A stretch of DNA of 38,505 nt from Nevskia sp. (GTDB taxonomy: Bacteria; Pseudomonadota; Gammaproteobacteria; Nevskiales; Nevskiaceae): positions 1 to 38,505 of the forward strand of contig JARLJS010000239.1 of NCBI GenBank assembly GCA_031291075.1, written 5' to 3'. Position 1 is the first letter of the stretch; each line of letters starts with the position of its first letter. The notes under the pieces are model-generated. The model saw nothing but the letters and a program-made list of their open reading frames with translations, was not told the DNA's origin and ran no database searches. The position numbers and the translations under genes were made by a program. This document shows positions 31,159-38,505 of the stretch, piece by piece.

Positions 31159-31184
31159 TGCGCTTGCGCCTCCCGCCTCCCGCC
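31110..31184. repeat. 18-bp inverted repeat around the pyrC' start codon
   Basis: GGCGGGAGGCGGGAGGCG (31110-31127) and its exact complement (31167-31184). Each arm is 2.5 units of GGCGGGA; the left tract extends to 31103 with 3.5 units. In the mRNA the pyrC' start codon (31156-31158) and its probable GGGAGG ribosome site fall in the loop or stem. Confidence 0.75.
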
Positions 31185-32135
31185 CCCCGTCTCACCCAGG
31201 ATCATCGCCATCACCGCCATCCGCACGGCGACACCGTGCGCCACCTGTTCAAGAATCACCGAGCGCTCGCCGTAGGCCACATCGCCTTCGATCTCGACGC
31301 CGCGGTTGATCGGTCCCGGATGCATGATCAGCACGTCCGGCTTGAGCCGCTCCAGCCGCTCGCGGCTGAGGCCGAAGTCGCGGTGGAACTCGCCCGGCGA
31401 GGGCAGGAAAGCGCCGATCATGCGCTCCTTCTGCAGCCGCAGCAGGATCACCGCGTCGACGCCGTCCAGCCCGGCCTCGAGCTGGTTGTACACGGTTACG
31501 CCCATCTGCTCGATGCCCGCCGGCACCAGCGGGCGCGGCGCCACCACGCGGATCTCGCGCGCGCCCAGGATGCGCAGGGCGTGGATGTCGGAGCGGGCCA
31601 CCCGCGAGTGCAGCATGTCGCCGACGATGGCCACGCGCAGGCTGGCGAAGTCGGGCTTGTGGCGGCGGATGGTGAACATGTCCAGCAACGCCTGCGTCGG
31701 GTGGGCGTGGCGGCCGTCGCCGGCGTTGAGGATGGCCACGCCGGGGGCTGCATGGCGGGCGAAGAAATGGGCGGCGCCGGAGGACTCGTGGCGGATCACG
31801 AACATGTCCACCTGCATCGCCTCGATGGTCTTGAGCGTGTCGAGCAGGGTCTCGCCCTTGCTGGTGCTGCTGCTGCTGACCTGCAGGTTGACCACGTCGG
31901 CGGCCAGGCGCTTGGCCGCCAGCTCGAAGGTGGTGCGGGTGCGGGTGGAGGCCTCGAAGAACAGGTTGACCACGGTCCTGCCGTGCAGCACCGCGTGCTT
32001 CTTGTCGCCGGCGCGATCGAAGGCATAGTGCTCGGCGCGGTCCAGGATCTCCAGCAGCAGGGCGCGCGGCAGCCCCTCGATGGTCAGCAGGTGGCGCAGC
32101 CTGCCGTCGGCGTCGATCTGCAGCCCGGGGTTCAT
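31155..32135 (-). CDS. pyrB: Aspartate carbamoyltransferase catalytic subunit
   Basis: 326 aa from ATG 32135, which overlaps the ruvX stop by four bases (ATGA). The carbamoyl phosphate site STRTRTTFE, the HPTQALLD loop and [11 protein letters not shown] are all intact. It condenses carbamoyl phosphate with aspartate in pyrimidine synthesis. No PyrI regulatory subunit is present; as in Pseudomonas the partner is the inactive dihydroorotase homologue PyrC' downstream. PyrR, which lies between pyrB and ruvX in Pseudomonas, is absent here. The C-terminal [10 protein letters not shown] is encoded by the GGCGGGA repeat region. Confidence 0.95.
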   Translation of the reverse strand: MNPGLQIDADGRLRHLLTIEGLPRALLLEILDRAEHYAFDRAGDKKHAVLHGRTVVNLFFEASTRTRTTFELAAKRLAADVVNLQVSSSSTSKGETLLDTLKTIEAMQVDMFVIRHESSGAAHFFARHAAPGVAILNAGDGRHAHPTQALLDMFTIRRHKPDFASLRVAIVGDMLHSRVARSDIHALRILGAREIRVVAPRPLVPAGIEQMGVTVYNQLEAGLDGVDAVILLRLQKERMIGAFLPSPGEFHRDFGLSRERLERLKPDVLIMHPGPINRGVEIEGDVAYGERSVILEQVAHGVAVRMAVMAMILGETGGGRREAQAQ

Positions 32136-32587
32136 GCCGATGGTTGCGTGCGCGCCGCGGCCAGCCATTGCTCGAGGATCAGGCGCGCCGCCACGCCGTC
32201 GCGGTCGCCCTTGCGTACGCGGCGGTTGAGGCGGCCGTCGGCGCGGGCGTTGCGCAGCTCGTCGTCGGCGGCGCGCGAGGACAGGCGCTCGTCGCACAGG
32301 TGCACCGGCACGCCGTAGCGGCTACGGAGCTGCTCGGCGAAGCCGCGGGCGTGCCCGGTGATCGCCTGCTCGTTGCCGTCGAGGTCCACCGGCAGGCCGA
32401 CAATGCAGCCGGCCGGGCGCCACTCGTGCAGGGCCTTGGCCACCGTGTCCCAGTCCGGCTGGCGGCCGTTGCTCACCGACGGCAGCGGCCGGGCCGAACC
32501 GGTGACGGCGTCGCCGACGGCGAGGCCGATGCGTTTTGCGCCGTAGTCGAAGCCGAGGTAGATCGAACCCGTGGGGCGCGCGGTCAT
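32132..32587 (-). CDS. ruvX: Holliday junction resolvase-like / pre-16S rRNA nuclease YqgF
   Basis: 151 aa RNase H-like fold. The first acidic strand is [17 protein letters not shown], the second catalytic segment [11 protein letters not shown], and the third [14 protein letters not shown]; all three family motifs are present. The protein processes the 5' end of 16S rRNA and was proposed as a RuvC-like resolvase. Start ATG 32587 overlaps the algH stop (ATGA), and its own stop overlaps the pyrB start, so four genes form a tightly coupled operon. Confidence 0.95.
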   Translation of the reverse strand: MTARPTGSIYLGFDYGAKRIGLAVGDAVTGSARPLPSVSNGRQPDWDTVAKALHEWRPAGCIVGLPVDLDGNEQAITGHARGFAEQLRSRYGVPVHLCDERLSSRAADDELRNARADGRLNRRVRKGDRDGVAARLILEQWLAAARTQPSA

Positions 32588-33144
32588 GCGTGGCCGGCCA
32601 CGCTCGCCAGGTGGCTCACGTCGACGCCCAGCAGCTTGGTTGCGGCCAGCCAGCGCTCCGCCGCCGGTGTGGCGAACAGCACGGAGCTGTCCACCGGCGT
32701 GTTGAGCCAGGAATTGCTCATGATCTCGCTTTCGAGCTGCCCCTCGCCCCAGCCGGCGTAGCCCAGCGCCACGATGTAGCGCTGCGGGCCCTCGCCGCGG
32801 CCGATGGCGCCCAGCACGTCGCGCGAGGTGGTGATGAACAGGTCATTGTCGAGCTTGAGGGTCGAATCCCAGGTGCCGGGTCCGGAGTGCACCACGAAGC
32901 CGCGCTCAGGCTGCACCGGGCCGCCCCAGTAGACGATCGGGTCGCCTGCCAGCGAGCTGTGTTCCACCCCCATCTGGTCGAGCATTTCGCTCAGGCGCAG
33001 GTCGGTGGGACGGTTGATGATCAGCCCCAGGGCGCCCTTGTCGGAGTGCTCGCACAAAAGGGTCACCGAGTGGCTGAAATTGGTGTCTTCCAGCCCCGGC
33101 ATGGCCACGAGGAATTGGTTGCTCAGGTAGCTTTCATCGGGCAT
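32584..33144 (-). CDS. algH: AlgH/YqgE (DUF179) protein
   Basis: 186 aa, as in the YqgE family. ESYLSNQFLVAMPGLEDTNF opens the domain, then SVTLLCEHSDKGALGLIINRP and VYWGGPVQPERGFVVHS, and LGYAGWGEGQLESEI near the C-terminus. AlgH was named as an alginate regulator in Pseudomonas, and structural work suggests an RNA-binding or ribosome-linked role, but its function is not settled. Start ATG 33144 has no Shine-Dalgarno site; a -10 box ends 6 bases before it, so the message may be leaderless. Confidence 0.93.
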   Translation of the reverse strand: MPDESYLSNQFLVAMPGLEDTNFSHSVTLLCEHSDKGALGLIINRPTDLRLSEMLDQMGVEHSSLAGDPIVYWGGPVQPERGFVVHSGPGTWDSTLKLDNDLFITTSRDVLGAIGRGEGPQRYIVALGYAGWGEGQLESEIMSNSWLNTPVDSSVLFATPAAERWLAATKLLGVDVSHLASVAGHA

Positions 33145-33150
33145 GCGCTT

Positions 33151-33179
33151 AGTATCGTGGCAGCGGGCGGCCGTTACAA
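33151..33179 (-). promoter_or_regulatory. Sigma-70-like promoter of the algH-ruvX-pyrB-pyrC' operon
   Basis: On the minus strand TTGTAA (complement of 33174-33179), a spacer of exactly 17, then GATACT (33151-33156), and 6 bases later the algH ATG. A start site 7 bases after the -10 box would be the A of the start codon. Confidence 0.6.
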
Positions 33180-33193
33180 GTGCATGAATGGTG

Positions 33194-33221
33194 CAAAAAC
33201 AGCCCAGGATCCGCCCCGGGC
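33194..33221 (-). terminator. Rho-independent terminator of gshB
   Basis: GCCCGGG/CCTGGGC stem (33202-33221, one G-T pair, 6-base loop), then TGTTTTTGC on the minus strand. It ends the gshA-gshB transcript just before the algH promoter. Confidence 0.65.
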
Positions 33222-33236
33222 GCGGCGTGGCAGCTT

Positions 33237-34187
33237 TCAGCCGTGGCGGAAGCGGCTCTCCAGTGCCTGCATGAAGCGGCCGCCGATGTCGGTGTTGCAG
33301 GCGGCGTCGATCTCGCGCGCACAGGTAGGGCTGGTGACGTTGATTTCGGTGAGATAGTCGCCGATCACGTCCAGGCCCACGAACAGCAGGCCGCGCCGTT
33401 TCAGCTCGGGGCCGACTTCGCCGGCGATCCACAGGTCGCGGGCCGATAGCGGCCGCACTTCGCCGCGACCGCCGGCGGCCAGGTTGCCGCGGGTTTCGCC
33501 GCCCTGCGGGATACGCGCCAGGCAATACAGCACGGGCTCGCCGTCGACCATCAGGATGCGCTTGTCGCCGTCGCGGATCTCCGGCAGGTAGCGCTGCGCC
33601 ACAATGGTGCGCCGGCCGTGCTGGGTGAGCTGCTCGATGATCGAGCCCAGGTTGAGGCCGTCCGCGCCCACCCGGAACACCCCGGCGCCGCCCATGCCGT
33701 CGAGCGGTTTGTAGATCACGTCATGGTGCTCGCCGTGGAAGGTGAACAGGCTGGGCATGTCGCGCGAGAACAGGGTCGGCGGGGTGCACTGCGGGAACCA
33801 GGCGGTGAAGGCCTTTTCGTTGCAGTCGCGCAGGGAGGCCGGCTTGTTCACCACCAGCGCACCCTGCCGCTCGGCCTGCTCCAGGATGTAGGTGGTGGTG
33901 ATGTATTCGAGGTCGAACGGGGGGTCCTTGCGCATCAGGATCGCGTCCACCTCGCCCAGCCGGACCGTGGCCGGGTCGCCCAGCTCGAACCAGTGCTTCC
34001 TGTCGTCGAACACCCTGACCGGCCGGGCGCGGCCCCAGGCCACGCCGTCGCGCAGCCACAGGTCGTGCTGCTCGAAATAGCGCAGCGCCCAGCCGCGACT
34101 CTGCGCCGCCAGCATCAGCGCCAGGGTGGTGTCCTTGTACGGCTTGATGGACCCGATCGGGTCCATGACTACGCCCAGCGTTCTCAT
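33237..34187 (-). CDS. gshB: Glutathione synthetase
   Basis: 316 aa, same length as E. coli GshB. The ATP-grasp domain shows VMDPIGSIKPYKDTTLALM at the start, the Asp-rich MRKDPPFDLEYI segment, the ATP loop KPLDGMGGAGVFR, and INVTSPTC near the C-terminus. It joins gamma-glutamylcysteine to glycine with ATP. gshA is 28 bases upstream on the same strand, so both steps of glutathione synthesis form one operon, closed by a terminator at 33194-33221. No clear Shine-Dalgarno site is seen before ATG 34187. Confidence 0.96.
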   Translation of the reverse strand: MRTLGVVMDPIGSIKPYKDTTLALMLAAQSRGWALRYFEQHDLWLRDGVAWGRARPVRVFDDRKHWFELGDPATVRLGEVDAILMRKDPPFDLEYITTTYILEQAERQGALVVNKPASLRDCNEKAFTAWFPQCTPPTLFSRDMPSLFTFHGEHHDVIYKPLDGMGGAGVFRVGADGLNLGSIIEQLTQHGRRTIVAQRYLPEIRDGDKRILMVDGEPVLYCLARIPQGGETRGNLAAGGRGEVRPLSARDLWIAGEVGPELKRRGLLFVGLDVIGDYLTEINVTSPTCAREIDAACNTDIGGRFMQALESRFRHG

Positions 34188-34215
34188 GATTACATGCGGC
34201 GGGAGGACGGGAGCT

Positions 34216-35556
34216 TCATGCCGCCTCGGCGCGCCGGGTCACCGGCTCCCGCGCCAGCGCCAGGGCGATCTCCCGCGCGGCGGCGACCAGCGCCAGCCGC
34301 GCCACCACGCCGTAGGCATAGAAACGGTTGGGGCGGGCGTCGGGCGGCAGGGTGCAATCGGGATGGCTGCAGGGTTCGGCGAAGGCCAGCGGCTTGAAGG
34401 TCGAGCCCGGCGCGTTGAGGTTCTCCTGGTTGCTGCGGCCGCCGTGCACCCGGTAGAAGCCGCCCACCACGTACTGGTCGATCATGTAGACCACCGGCTC
34501 CGCGGTGGCGCCCTGGTCGTCTTCGCCGGCGCCCGGCTCGTTCCAGCGCTCGAAGGTGTAGACCCCTTCCTGGATGATGGCGCCGGTCACCTCCTTGCCC
34601 TCCTTGGTGGCCGCCATCTTCTTGCGCGTGTCGCGGTTGAGGTTGCGCACCTGGTCGGGGCTCTTCACCGTCATCACACCCATGCCGTAGGTGCCGGCGT
34701 CGGCCTTGACGATGACGAAGGGCTCCTCGCGCACGCCGTACTCCTTATATTTGGCGGCGATGTCCTCCAGCAGCAGCTCGACGTTGCCGGCCAGGCAGTC
34801 CTCGCCCTCGCGGGTCTTGAAGTTGATCTGGCCGCAGTTGCGGAACAGCGGCTCCACCAGCCAGGGGTCGATGCCCAGCAGCGCGCCGAACTCGGCGGAG
34901 ACCTCGTGGTAGATGGCGAAGTGCTGCGACTTCAGGCGCGAACTCCAGCCCACGCCCAGCGGCGGGGTCACCGGCTGGCCCAGGTTTTCCAGCACCGGCG
35001 GGCGGCCGCCGGACAGGTCGTTGTTGAGCAGCACCACGCAGGGATCGAAGTCGTCCACCCCTACGCGGTCGCCACTGCGGCGGATCGGCTCCAGCACCAG
35101 CTCGCGGCCGGATTCCAGCCTGAGCGTCTCGGCGGCCTGCAGCTCCGGCCGCAGCGAGCCGATGCGGGTCTTGTAGCCGGCGTGCTGCAGCAGGTCGCGC
35201 AGCACCGCCACGTTCTCCAGGTAGAACTGGTTGCGGGTGTGGTTCTCCGGCACCAGCAGCACGCCGCAGGCGTCGGGCAGCACCCGCCCCAGCGCGGCCT
35301 GGATCGCCTGCACGCACAGCGCCTCGAACGCCGGGTTGAGGTTGTTGAATCCGGCCGGGAACAGGTTGGTGTCCACCGGCGCCAGCTTGAAGCCGGCGTT
35401 GCGCAGGTCCACCGAGCCGTAGAACGGCGGCGCGGTGGCGAGCCACTGCTTGCGGAACCAGGCCTCGATATCGGCGGCGCGCGCGAGCAGCAGCGACTCG
35501 AAGCGCAACAGCGGTGCAGTGTGGGCGGTGGTCAGGTTGGGGACGGCGTCGCGCAT
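34216..35556 (-). CDS. gshA: Glutamate-cysteine ligase (proteobacterial stand-alone type)
   Basis: 446 aa from ATG 35556, with AGGA 8 bases upstream; an upstream in-frame GTG adds ten unrelated residues. It resembles the glutamate-cysteine ligase group typified by Acidithiobacillus and Nitrosomonas, unlike E. coli GshA: YGSVDLRNAGFKLAPVDTNLF, then NHTRNQFYLENVAVLRDLL, VVLLNNDLSGG, and the ATP-grasp-like FVIVKADAGTYGMGVMTV with VYMIDQYVVGGFYRVH. It makes gamma-glutamylcysteine from glutamate and cysteine with ATP, the rate-limiting step of glutathione synthesis. gshB follows. It is divergent from pilG across a 196-base gap. Confidence 0.93.
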   Translation of the reverse strand: MRDAVPNLTTAHTAPLLRFESLLLARAADIEAWFRKQWLATAPPFYGSVDLRNAGFKLAPVDTNLFPAGFNNLNPAFEALCVQAIQAALGRVLPDACGVLLVPENHTRNQFYLENVAVLRDLLQHAGYKTRIGSLRPELQAAETLRLESGRELVLEPIRRSGDRVGVDDFDPCVVLLNNDLSGGRPPVLENLGQPVTPPLGVGWSSRLKSQHFAIYHEVSAEFGALLGIDPWLVEPLFRNCGQINFKTREGEDCLAGNVELLLEDIAAKYKEYGVREEPFVIVKADAGTYGMGVMTVKSPDQVRNLNRDTRKKMAATKEGKEVTGAIIQEGVYTFERWNEPGAGEDDQGATAEPVVYMIDQYVVGGFYRVHGGRSNQENLNAPGSTFKPLAFAEPCSHPDCTLPPDARPNRFYAYGVVARLALVAAAREIALALAREPVTRRAEAA

Positions 35557-35653
35557 GGAAGCGTCCTGTGAATGCGAGACCAATAGGGTAACTGATTGCC
35601 GTTCGCGGCGCGTCCCGCCCCGTTCCCCGGCCCAAATAGGCAGGGCAGTGCGG

Positions 35654-35683
35654 TTGTGCTACAAAGTGCAGGGAAAACATATT
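35654..35683 (+). promoter_or_regulatory. Candidate sigma-70 promoter of pilG-pilI-chpA
   Basis: TTGTGC (35654-35659), 18-base spacer, CATATT (35678-35683), 70 bases before the pilG start. The match is moderate and the region also serves the divergent gshA. Confidence 0.35.
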
Positions 35684-35752
35684 TCTGCGCAGGCCGGCGC
35701 CTCGGCGCGAAGGAACTCCCGGCAGTCGGCCGCGTACCCAAAGAGGGGGGTC

Positions 35753-36175
35753 ATGTCCACAGCAGCAGCGGAAGGAACAGGAACCGGAAACTCCAGCCCC
35801 TTGGCCAAGATCATGGTGATCGACGACAGCCAGACTATCCGCAAGACCGCGGAAACGCTGCTCGTCAAGGAAGGCTATGCGGTCATCACCGCGGCGGACG
35901 GTTTCGAAGCCCTGGCCAAGGTGGCCGATCACGAGCCCGACCTCATCTTCATCGACATCATGATGCCGCGCCTGGACGGCTACCAGGCCTGCGCCCTGAT
36001 CAAGAACAACGCCCGCTACGCCAAGACCCCGGTGATCATGCTGTCGTCCAAGGACGGCCTGTTCGACCGCGCCCGCGGCCGCATCGTCGGCTCCGACGAA
36101 TACCTCACCAAGCCGTTCACCAAGGAGGAGCTGATCGGCGCGGTGAAGGCGCACCTGGGGAAGAAGGCTGGCTGA
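35753..36175 (+). CDS. pilG: PilG response regulator
   Basis: 140 aa from ATG 35753, after GAGGGGGG. A Ser/Thr/Gly-rich leader of about 16 residues precedes one receiver domain: KIMVIDDSQTIRKTAETLL, phospho-acceptor in LIFIDIMMPRLDGYQACALIK, and SSKDG with the Lys in YLTKPFTKEEL. PilG is the CheY-like output that stimulates pilus extension in Pil-Chp signalling. Next comes pilI (CheW) and then chpA, spaced 19 and 3 bases, so they form one operon. pilH is not between pilG and pilI as it is in Pseudomonas. Confidence 0.93.
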   Translation: MSTAAAEGTGTGNSSPLAKIMVIDDSQTIRKTAETLLVKEGYAVITAADGFEALAKVADHEPDLIFIDIMMPRLDGYQACALIKNNARYAKTPVIMLSSKDGLFDRARGRIVGSDEYLTKPFTKEELIGAVKAHLGKKAG

Positions 36176-36194
36176 CCGCCAGCGGTGACCAGGG

Positions 36195-36773
36195 ATGAAC
36201 ACCGTCACCACAGCCCAGGGCGCTCCCGGCGCCGACTTGCTGACCCTGTCCGGGCGTCCTTACGAGTTGCTGTTCGCCCTGGAGAACCGGCTGCGGGTGG
36301 CGCGCCTCGATATCGCCGCCGGCCAGACCCAGTCGTGGACCGGCCTGGGCTTCCGCATGGGTGACACCTGGCTGGTGGCGCCGCGCGAGGACGTGCGTGA
36401 AGTGATCACGCCGCCCAAGGTGACCCGCGTGCCGGGCGCCAAGCCCTGGCTGCTGGGGGTGGCCAACGTGCGCGGCAACCTGCTGCCGGTGACCGACTTC
36501 GGCCTGTTCCTGGGCCGCCCGCCGGCCGCCGAGCAGCGCGACCAGCGCGTGCTGGTGTTCAACTCCGAGCGGGTGCCGGCCGGCGTGCTGGTGGACGAGG
36601 TGGTGGGCTACCGCCAGTTCGCCCCGTCCGACCAGCGCCACGAGCTGGCGCGCGACGCCGGCGACCTGCAGCCCTACCTGCTGGGCGGCTTCGTCCGCGA
36701 GGGGCGCAACTGGCTGGTGCTGTCGCTGCACAAGCTGACCCGCAGCGTCACCTTCACCGTGGCGGGGCTCTAG
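36195..36773 (+). CDS. pilI: PilI, CheW-like adaptor of the Pil-Chp system
   Basis: 192 aa. A CheW domain covers about residues 45-185, with the WLVAPREDVREVITPPKVTRVPG segment, WLLGVANVRGNLLPVTDF (the core that binds receptor and kinase), and VDEVVGYRQF. It tethers the ChpA kinase to the PilJ receptor array. The ATG follows CCAGGG and the stop is 3 bases before the chpA start. In Pseudomonas pilJ comes next, but here it does not; PilJ is encoded at 27334-29331. Confidence 0.9.
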   Translation: MNTVTTAQGAPGADLLTLSGRPYELLFALENRLRVARLDIAAGQTQSWTGLGFRMGDTWLVAPREDVREVITPPKVTRVPGAKPWLLGVANVRGNLLPVTDFGLFLGRPPAAEQRDQRVLVFNSERVPAGVLVDEVVGYRQFAPSDQRHELARDAGDLQPYLLGGFVREGRNWLVLSLHKLTRSVTFTVAGL

Positions 36774-36776
36774 AGC

Positions 36777-38505
36777 ATGGTCGGCCAGCGCCCGCAGATG
36801 GCCAATGGCCTGTACTGGGTCAAGGGCGAGATCGAGCACAGCCTGGGGCGGATGCGTACCGCGCTCGAGCATTTCCTGGAGGAGCCCGGCCAGACCCAGC
36901 ACCTCGACGTCGCCGCCGAGGAGCTGCGACTGGTGCACGGCACCGTGGGCATGATCCAGTGCTTCGGCGCGGCGGCCCTGGCCGACGAGATGCTGCAGCT
37001 GCTGCAGGACCTGCGCGGCGCCAAGCCCGCGCGGATGATGGAGGCGCTGTCGGCGCTGACCGGCGCCAGCCTGCACCTGTCCGACTACGTCGACCTGCTG
37101 GTGCACGGCGAGAGCGACCGCGCGGTGGTGCTGCAGCCGGTGATCAACGAGCTGCGCCTGGCGCGCGGCAAGCCGCTGCTGACCGAGGCCGAGCTGTTCG
37201 CGGCCCACCTGCGCACCCTGGAGCCGGCCGCGATCCCGTCGGAGCAGCCGCCGCGCGGCGGCGAGGCGGTGCAGAACGTGGCGCGGCGCGAGCTGCCGGC
37301 GTTCCAGATGGCCTTCGTGCAGTGGTTCCGCGGCCAGAACACCGATGCGGCGATGGCGCGCATGGGCAAGATCGCCGACGCCATCGCGGTCAACACCGCC
37401 CACCCCGAGCTGCGCGAGACCTGGTCCGGCTATGCCGTGCTGGCGGAATGCCTGCGCGGCGACCTGCAGTTCGATTCGCTCGACCTCAAGCGCCTGTTCG
37501 GCCGCGCCGGCACGCTGCTCAAGCGGCTGGTGGACGCGGGCGAGACGGTTGCCGGCGGCGAGGTCGGCGATACCCCGCAGCAGCTGCTGTTCCACATCGC
37601 CCGCGCCAGCCGGCAGACCGAGCGCTCGCAGGCGCTGCTGGCCAGCCGCCGCATCGCCGAGCTGCTGCCGCCGGTGGAGCAGCTCGACGAGCTGCGCCGG
37701 CGCCTGCGCGGGCCCAACACCTCGATCCTGGCGCGCGTCCACGCCGAGATCGGCCGCGACTTCGCCACCGTCAAGGACGGCATCGACCTGGCGGTGCGCA
37801 CCGGCGGGCGCAACACCGGCGACCTGGCCGCCACCCGCGAGCGCCTGCTGCGGCTGGCCAACACGCTCGGCGCGCTGGGCCTGCCGCCGCCGCAGCAGGC
37901 CCTGCTCAACCAGGCGCGCCTGCTGGAAAACCCGCCGCGCACGCCGCTGGCCTGGATGGATATGGCCACCGCCATCCTGCGCGTCGAGCACAGCCTGGAG
38001 GAGGCGCTGTTCCGTGCGCTGGGACGGCACGGCGCCGAGCCGGCGCGACCCTATGCCGAGATCGAGGCGGAGGTGCCGCATGCGCAGGACCTGCGCGAGA
38101 GCACCAAGGCCCTGCTGCGCGAGTCGATGGTCGACCTGGCCCACCTCAAGGCGGCGGTCGACGCTTATCTCAAGAACGGCGACGCCGCCGCCTTCGCCGA
38201 CGCGCCGCGCATGCTCAACGAGGTGGCGGCCGGCCTGCTGATCCTCGGGCACCCGCGGGCCACCACCAGCCTGCGCAAGCTGGAATCCTATGCCCGCCTC
38301 GGCACCCTGGTCACCGCCGAGACCGCGCATGCGGAGTTCGAGCGGTTCGCCGACGCCATCTCCTGCGTCGAGGTCTACCTGGAGGCCCTGCGCGACGGGT
38401 TGCCGCAGCCCGAGCGCATCCTCGACGACCTGGAAGACTACATCGCGCGGCTGGACTTCCGCCCGCCCAAGCCGGCGGTGGTGCCCGCCCCGGCCGCGGT
38501 GGAAG
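36777..38505 (+). CDS. chpA: ChpA/PilL hybrid histidine kinase, N-terminal part
   Basis: The first 576 codons run off the right edge with no stop codon. The visible region is the N-terminal part of ChpA (PilL_N and degenerate Hpt repeats), rich in Leu/Arg/Glu helices. EELRLVHGTVGMIQCFGAAA with LADEMLQLLQDL is Hpt-like, as in the ChpA N-terminus, and a later block around LKAAVDAYLKNGD fits another. No phosphorylatable His in a full H-x-x-K-G motif is seen here; the catalytic CheA-like domains are expected outside the window. It starts 3 bases after pilI, and 'chpA' is inferred from position plus sequence. Confidence 0.85.
   Translation, partial: MVGQRPQMANGLYWVKGEIEHSLGRMRTALEHFLEEPGQTQHLDVAAEELRLVHGTVGMIQCFGAAALADEMLQLLQDLRGAKPARMMEALSALTGASLHLSDYVDLLVHGESDRAVVLQPVINELRLARGKPLLTEAELFAAHLRTLEPAAIPSEQPPRGGEAVQNVARRELPAFQMAFVQWFRGQNTDAAMARMGKIADAIAVNTAHPELRETWSGYAVLAECLRGDLQFDSLDLKRLFGRAGTLLKRLVDAGETVAGGEVGDTPQQLLFHIARASRQTERSQALLASRRIAELLPPVEQLDELRRRLRGPNTSILARVHAEIGRDFATVKDGIDLAVRTGGRNTGDLAATRERLLRLANTLGALGLPPPQQALLNQARLLENPPRTPLAWMDMATAILRVEHSLEEALFRALGRHGAEPARPYAEIEAEVPHAQDLRESTKALLRESMVDLAHLKAAVDAYLKNGDAAAFADAPRMLNEVAAGLLILGHPRATTSLRKLESYARLGTLVTAETAHAEFERFADAISCVEVYLEALRDGLPQPERILDDLEDYIARLDFRPPKPAVVPAPAAVE

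Overview
The window is one piece of a GC-rich Pseudomonadota chromosome, almost certainly a gammaproteobacterium. The best clue is the right third. It keeps the block pyrC'-pyrB-ruvX-algH-gshB next to the pilG/pilI/chpA twitching genes, an order known from Pseudomonas, together with an ATP-type PckA and the proteobacterial stand-alone GshA. The rest (orphan GspE-type ATPase, GMC oxidoreductase, carotenoid oxygenase, abundant REP-like repeats) fits the Nevskiales/Solimonadaceae or Xanthomonadales neighbourhood. That placement is inference. No rRNA, tRNA, CRISPR array or phage was seen.

Layout. 1-1564: heat-shock genes (DnaJ/CbpA-like, Hsp20) and a tandem-ACT protein, all on the minus strand. 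1814-4720: accessory strip with a small membrane protein, an unknown Cys-containing protein, an antitoxin whose ParE-like toxin is cut after 17 codons, an AT-richer orphan ORF, a palindromic repeat element, a VapC/Phd toxin-antitoxin pair and an octamer tandem repeat. 4721-6523: orphan GspE/PilB ATPase. 6699-11180: plus-strand run of GMC oxidoreductase, lipoprotein, SnoaL-like exported protein, YihG-like acyltransferase and M50 protease. 11219-16747: orphan ORFs among repeats, a secreted PHB-depolymerase-like esterase, a secreted unknown protein and a glutathione S-transferase. 16744-19311: acpH, then an ECF41 sigma-factor operon with a textbook ECF41 promoter. 19393-19905: an AT-richer single ORF that looks like an integron gene cassette with an attC-like end. 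19929-25238: metabolic and hypothetical genes (HCCA isomerase-like, YjdM, pRiA4b ORF-3-like, nucleotidyltransferase, DUF2383, FAH hydrolase, carotenoid oxygenase). 25512-38505: pckA, pilJ-pilH, algH-ruvX-pyrB-pyrC', gshA-gshB and, divergently, pilG-pilI-chpA running off the right edge.

How the genes work together. PilG, PilH, PilI, PilJ and ChpA form the Pil-Chp chemosensory system for type IV pili. Here it is split into two operons facing apart across about 6 kb of pyrimidine and glutathione genes. GshA and GshB make glutathione, and at least two possible users (a GST and a DsbA/HCCA-isomerase-like protein) lie upstream. PyrB is paired with a dihydroorotase-like partner that has lost its metal-binding HxH. 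The ECF41 sigma factor most likely drives its own operon together with a carboxymuconolactone-decarboxylase-like protein.

The most interesting points are the attC-like cassette outside any visible integron, the ECF41 promoter/operon, the split pil-chp cluster, the hairpin-embedded start codon of pyrC', a probable leaderless algH mRNA, and the repeated association of AT-richer orphan ORFs with REP-like elements.
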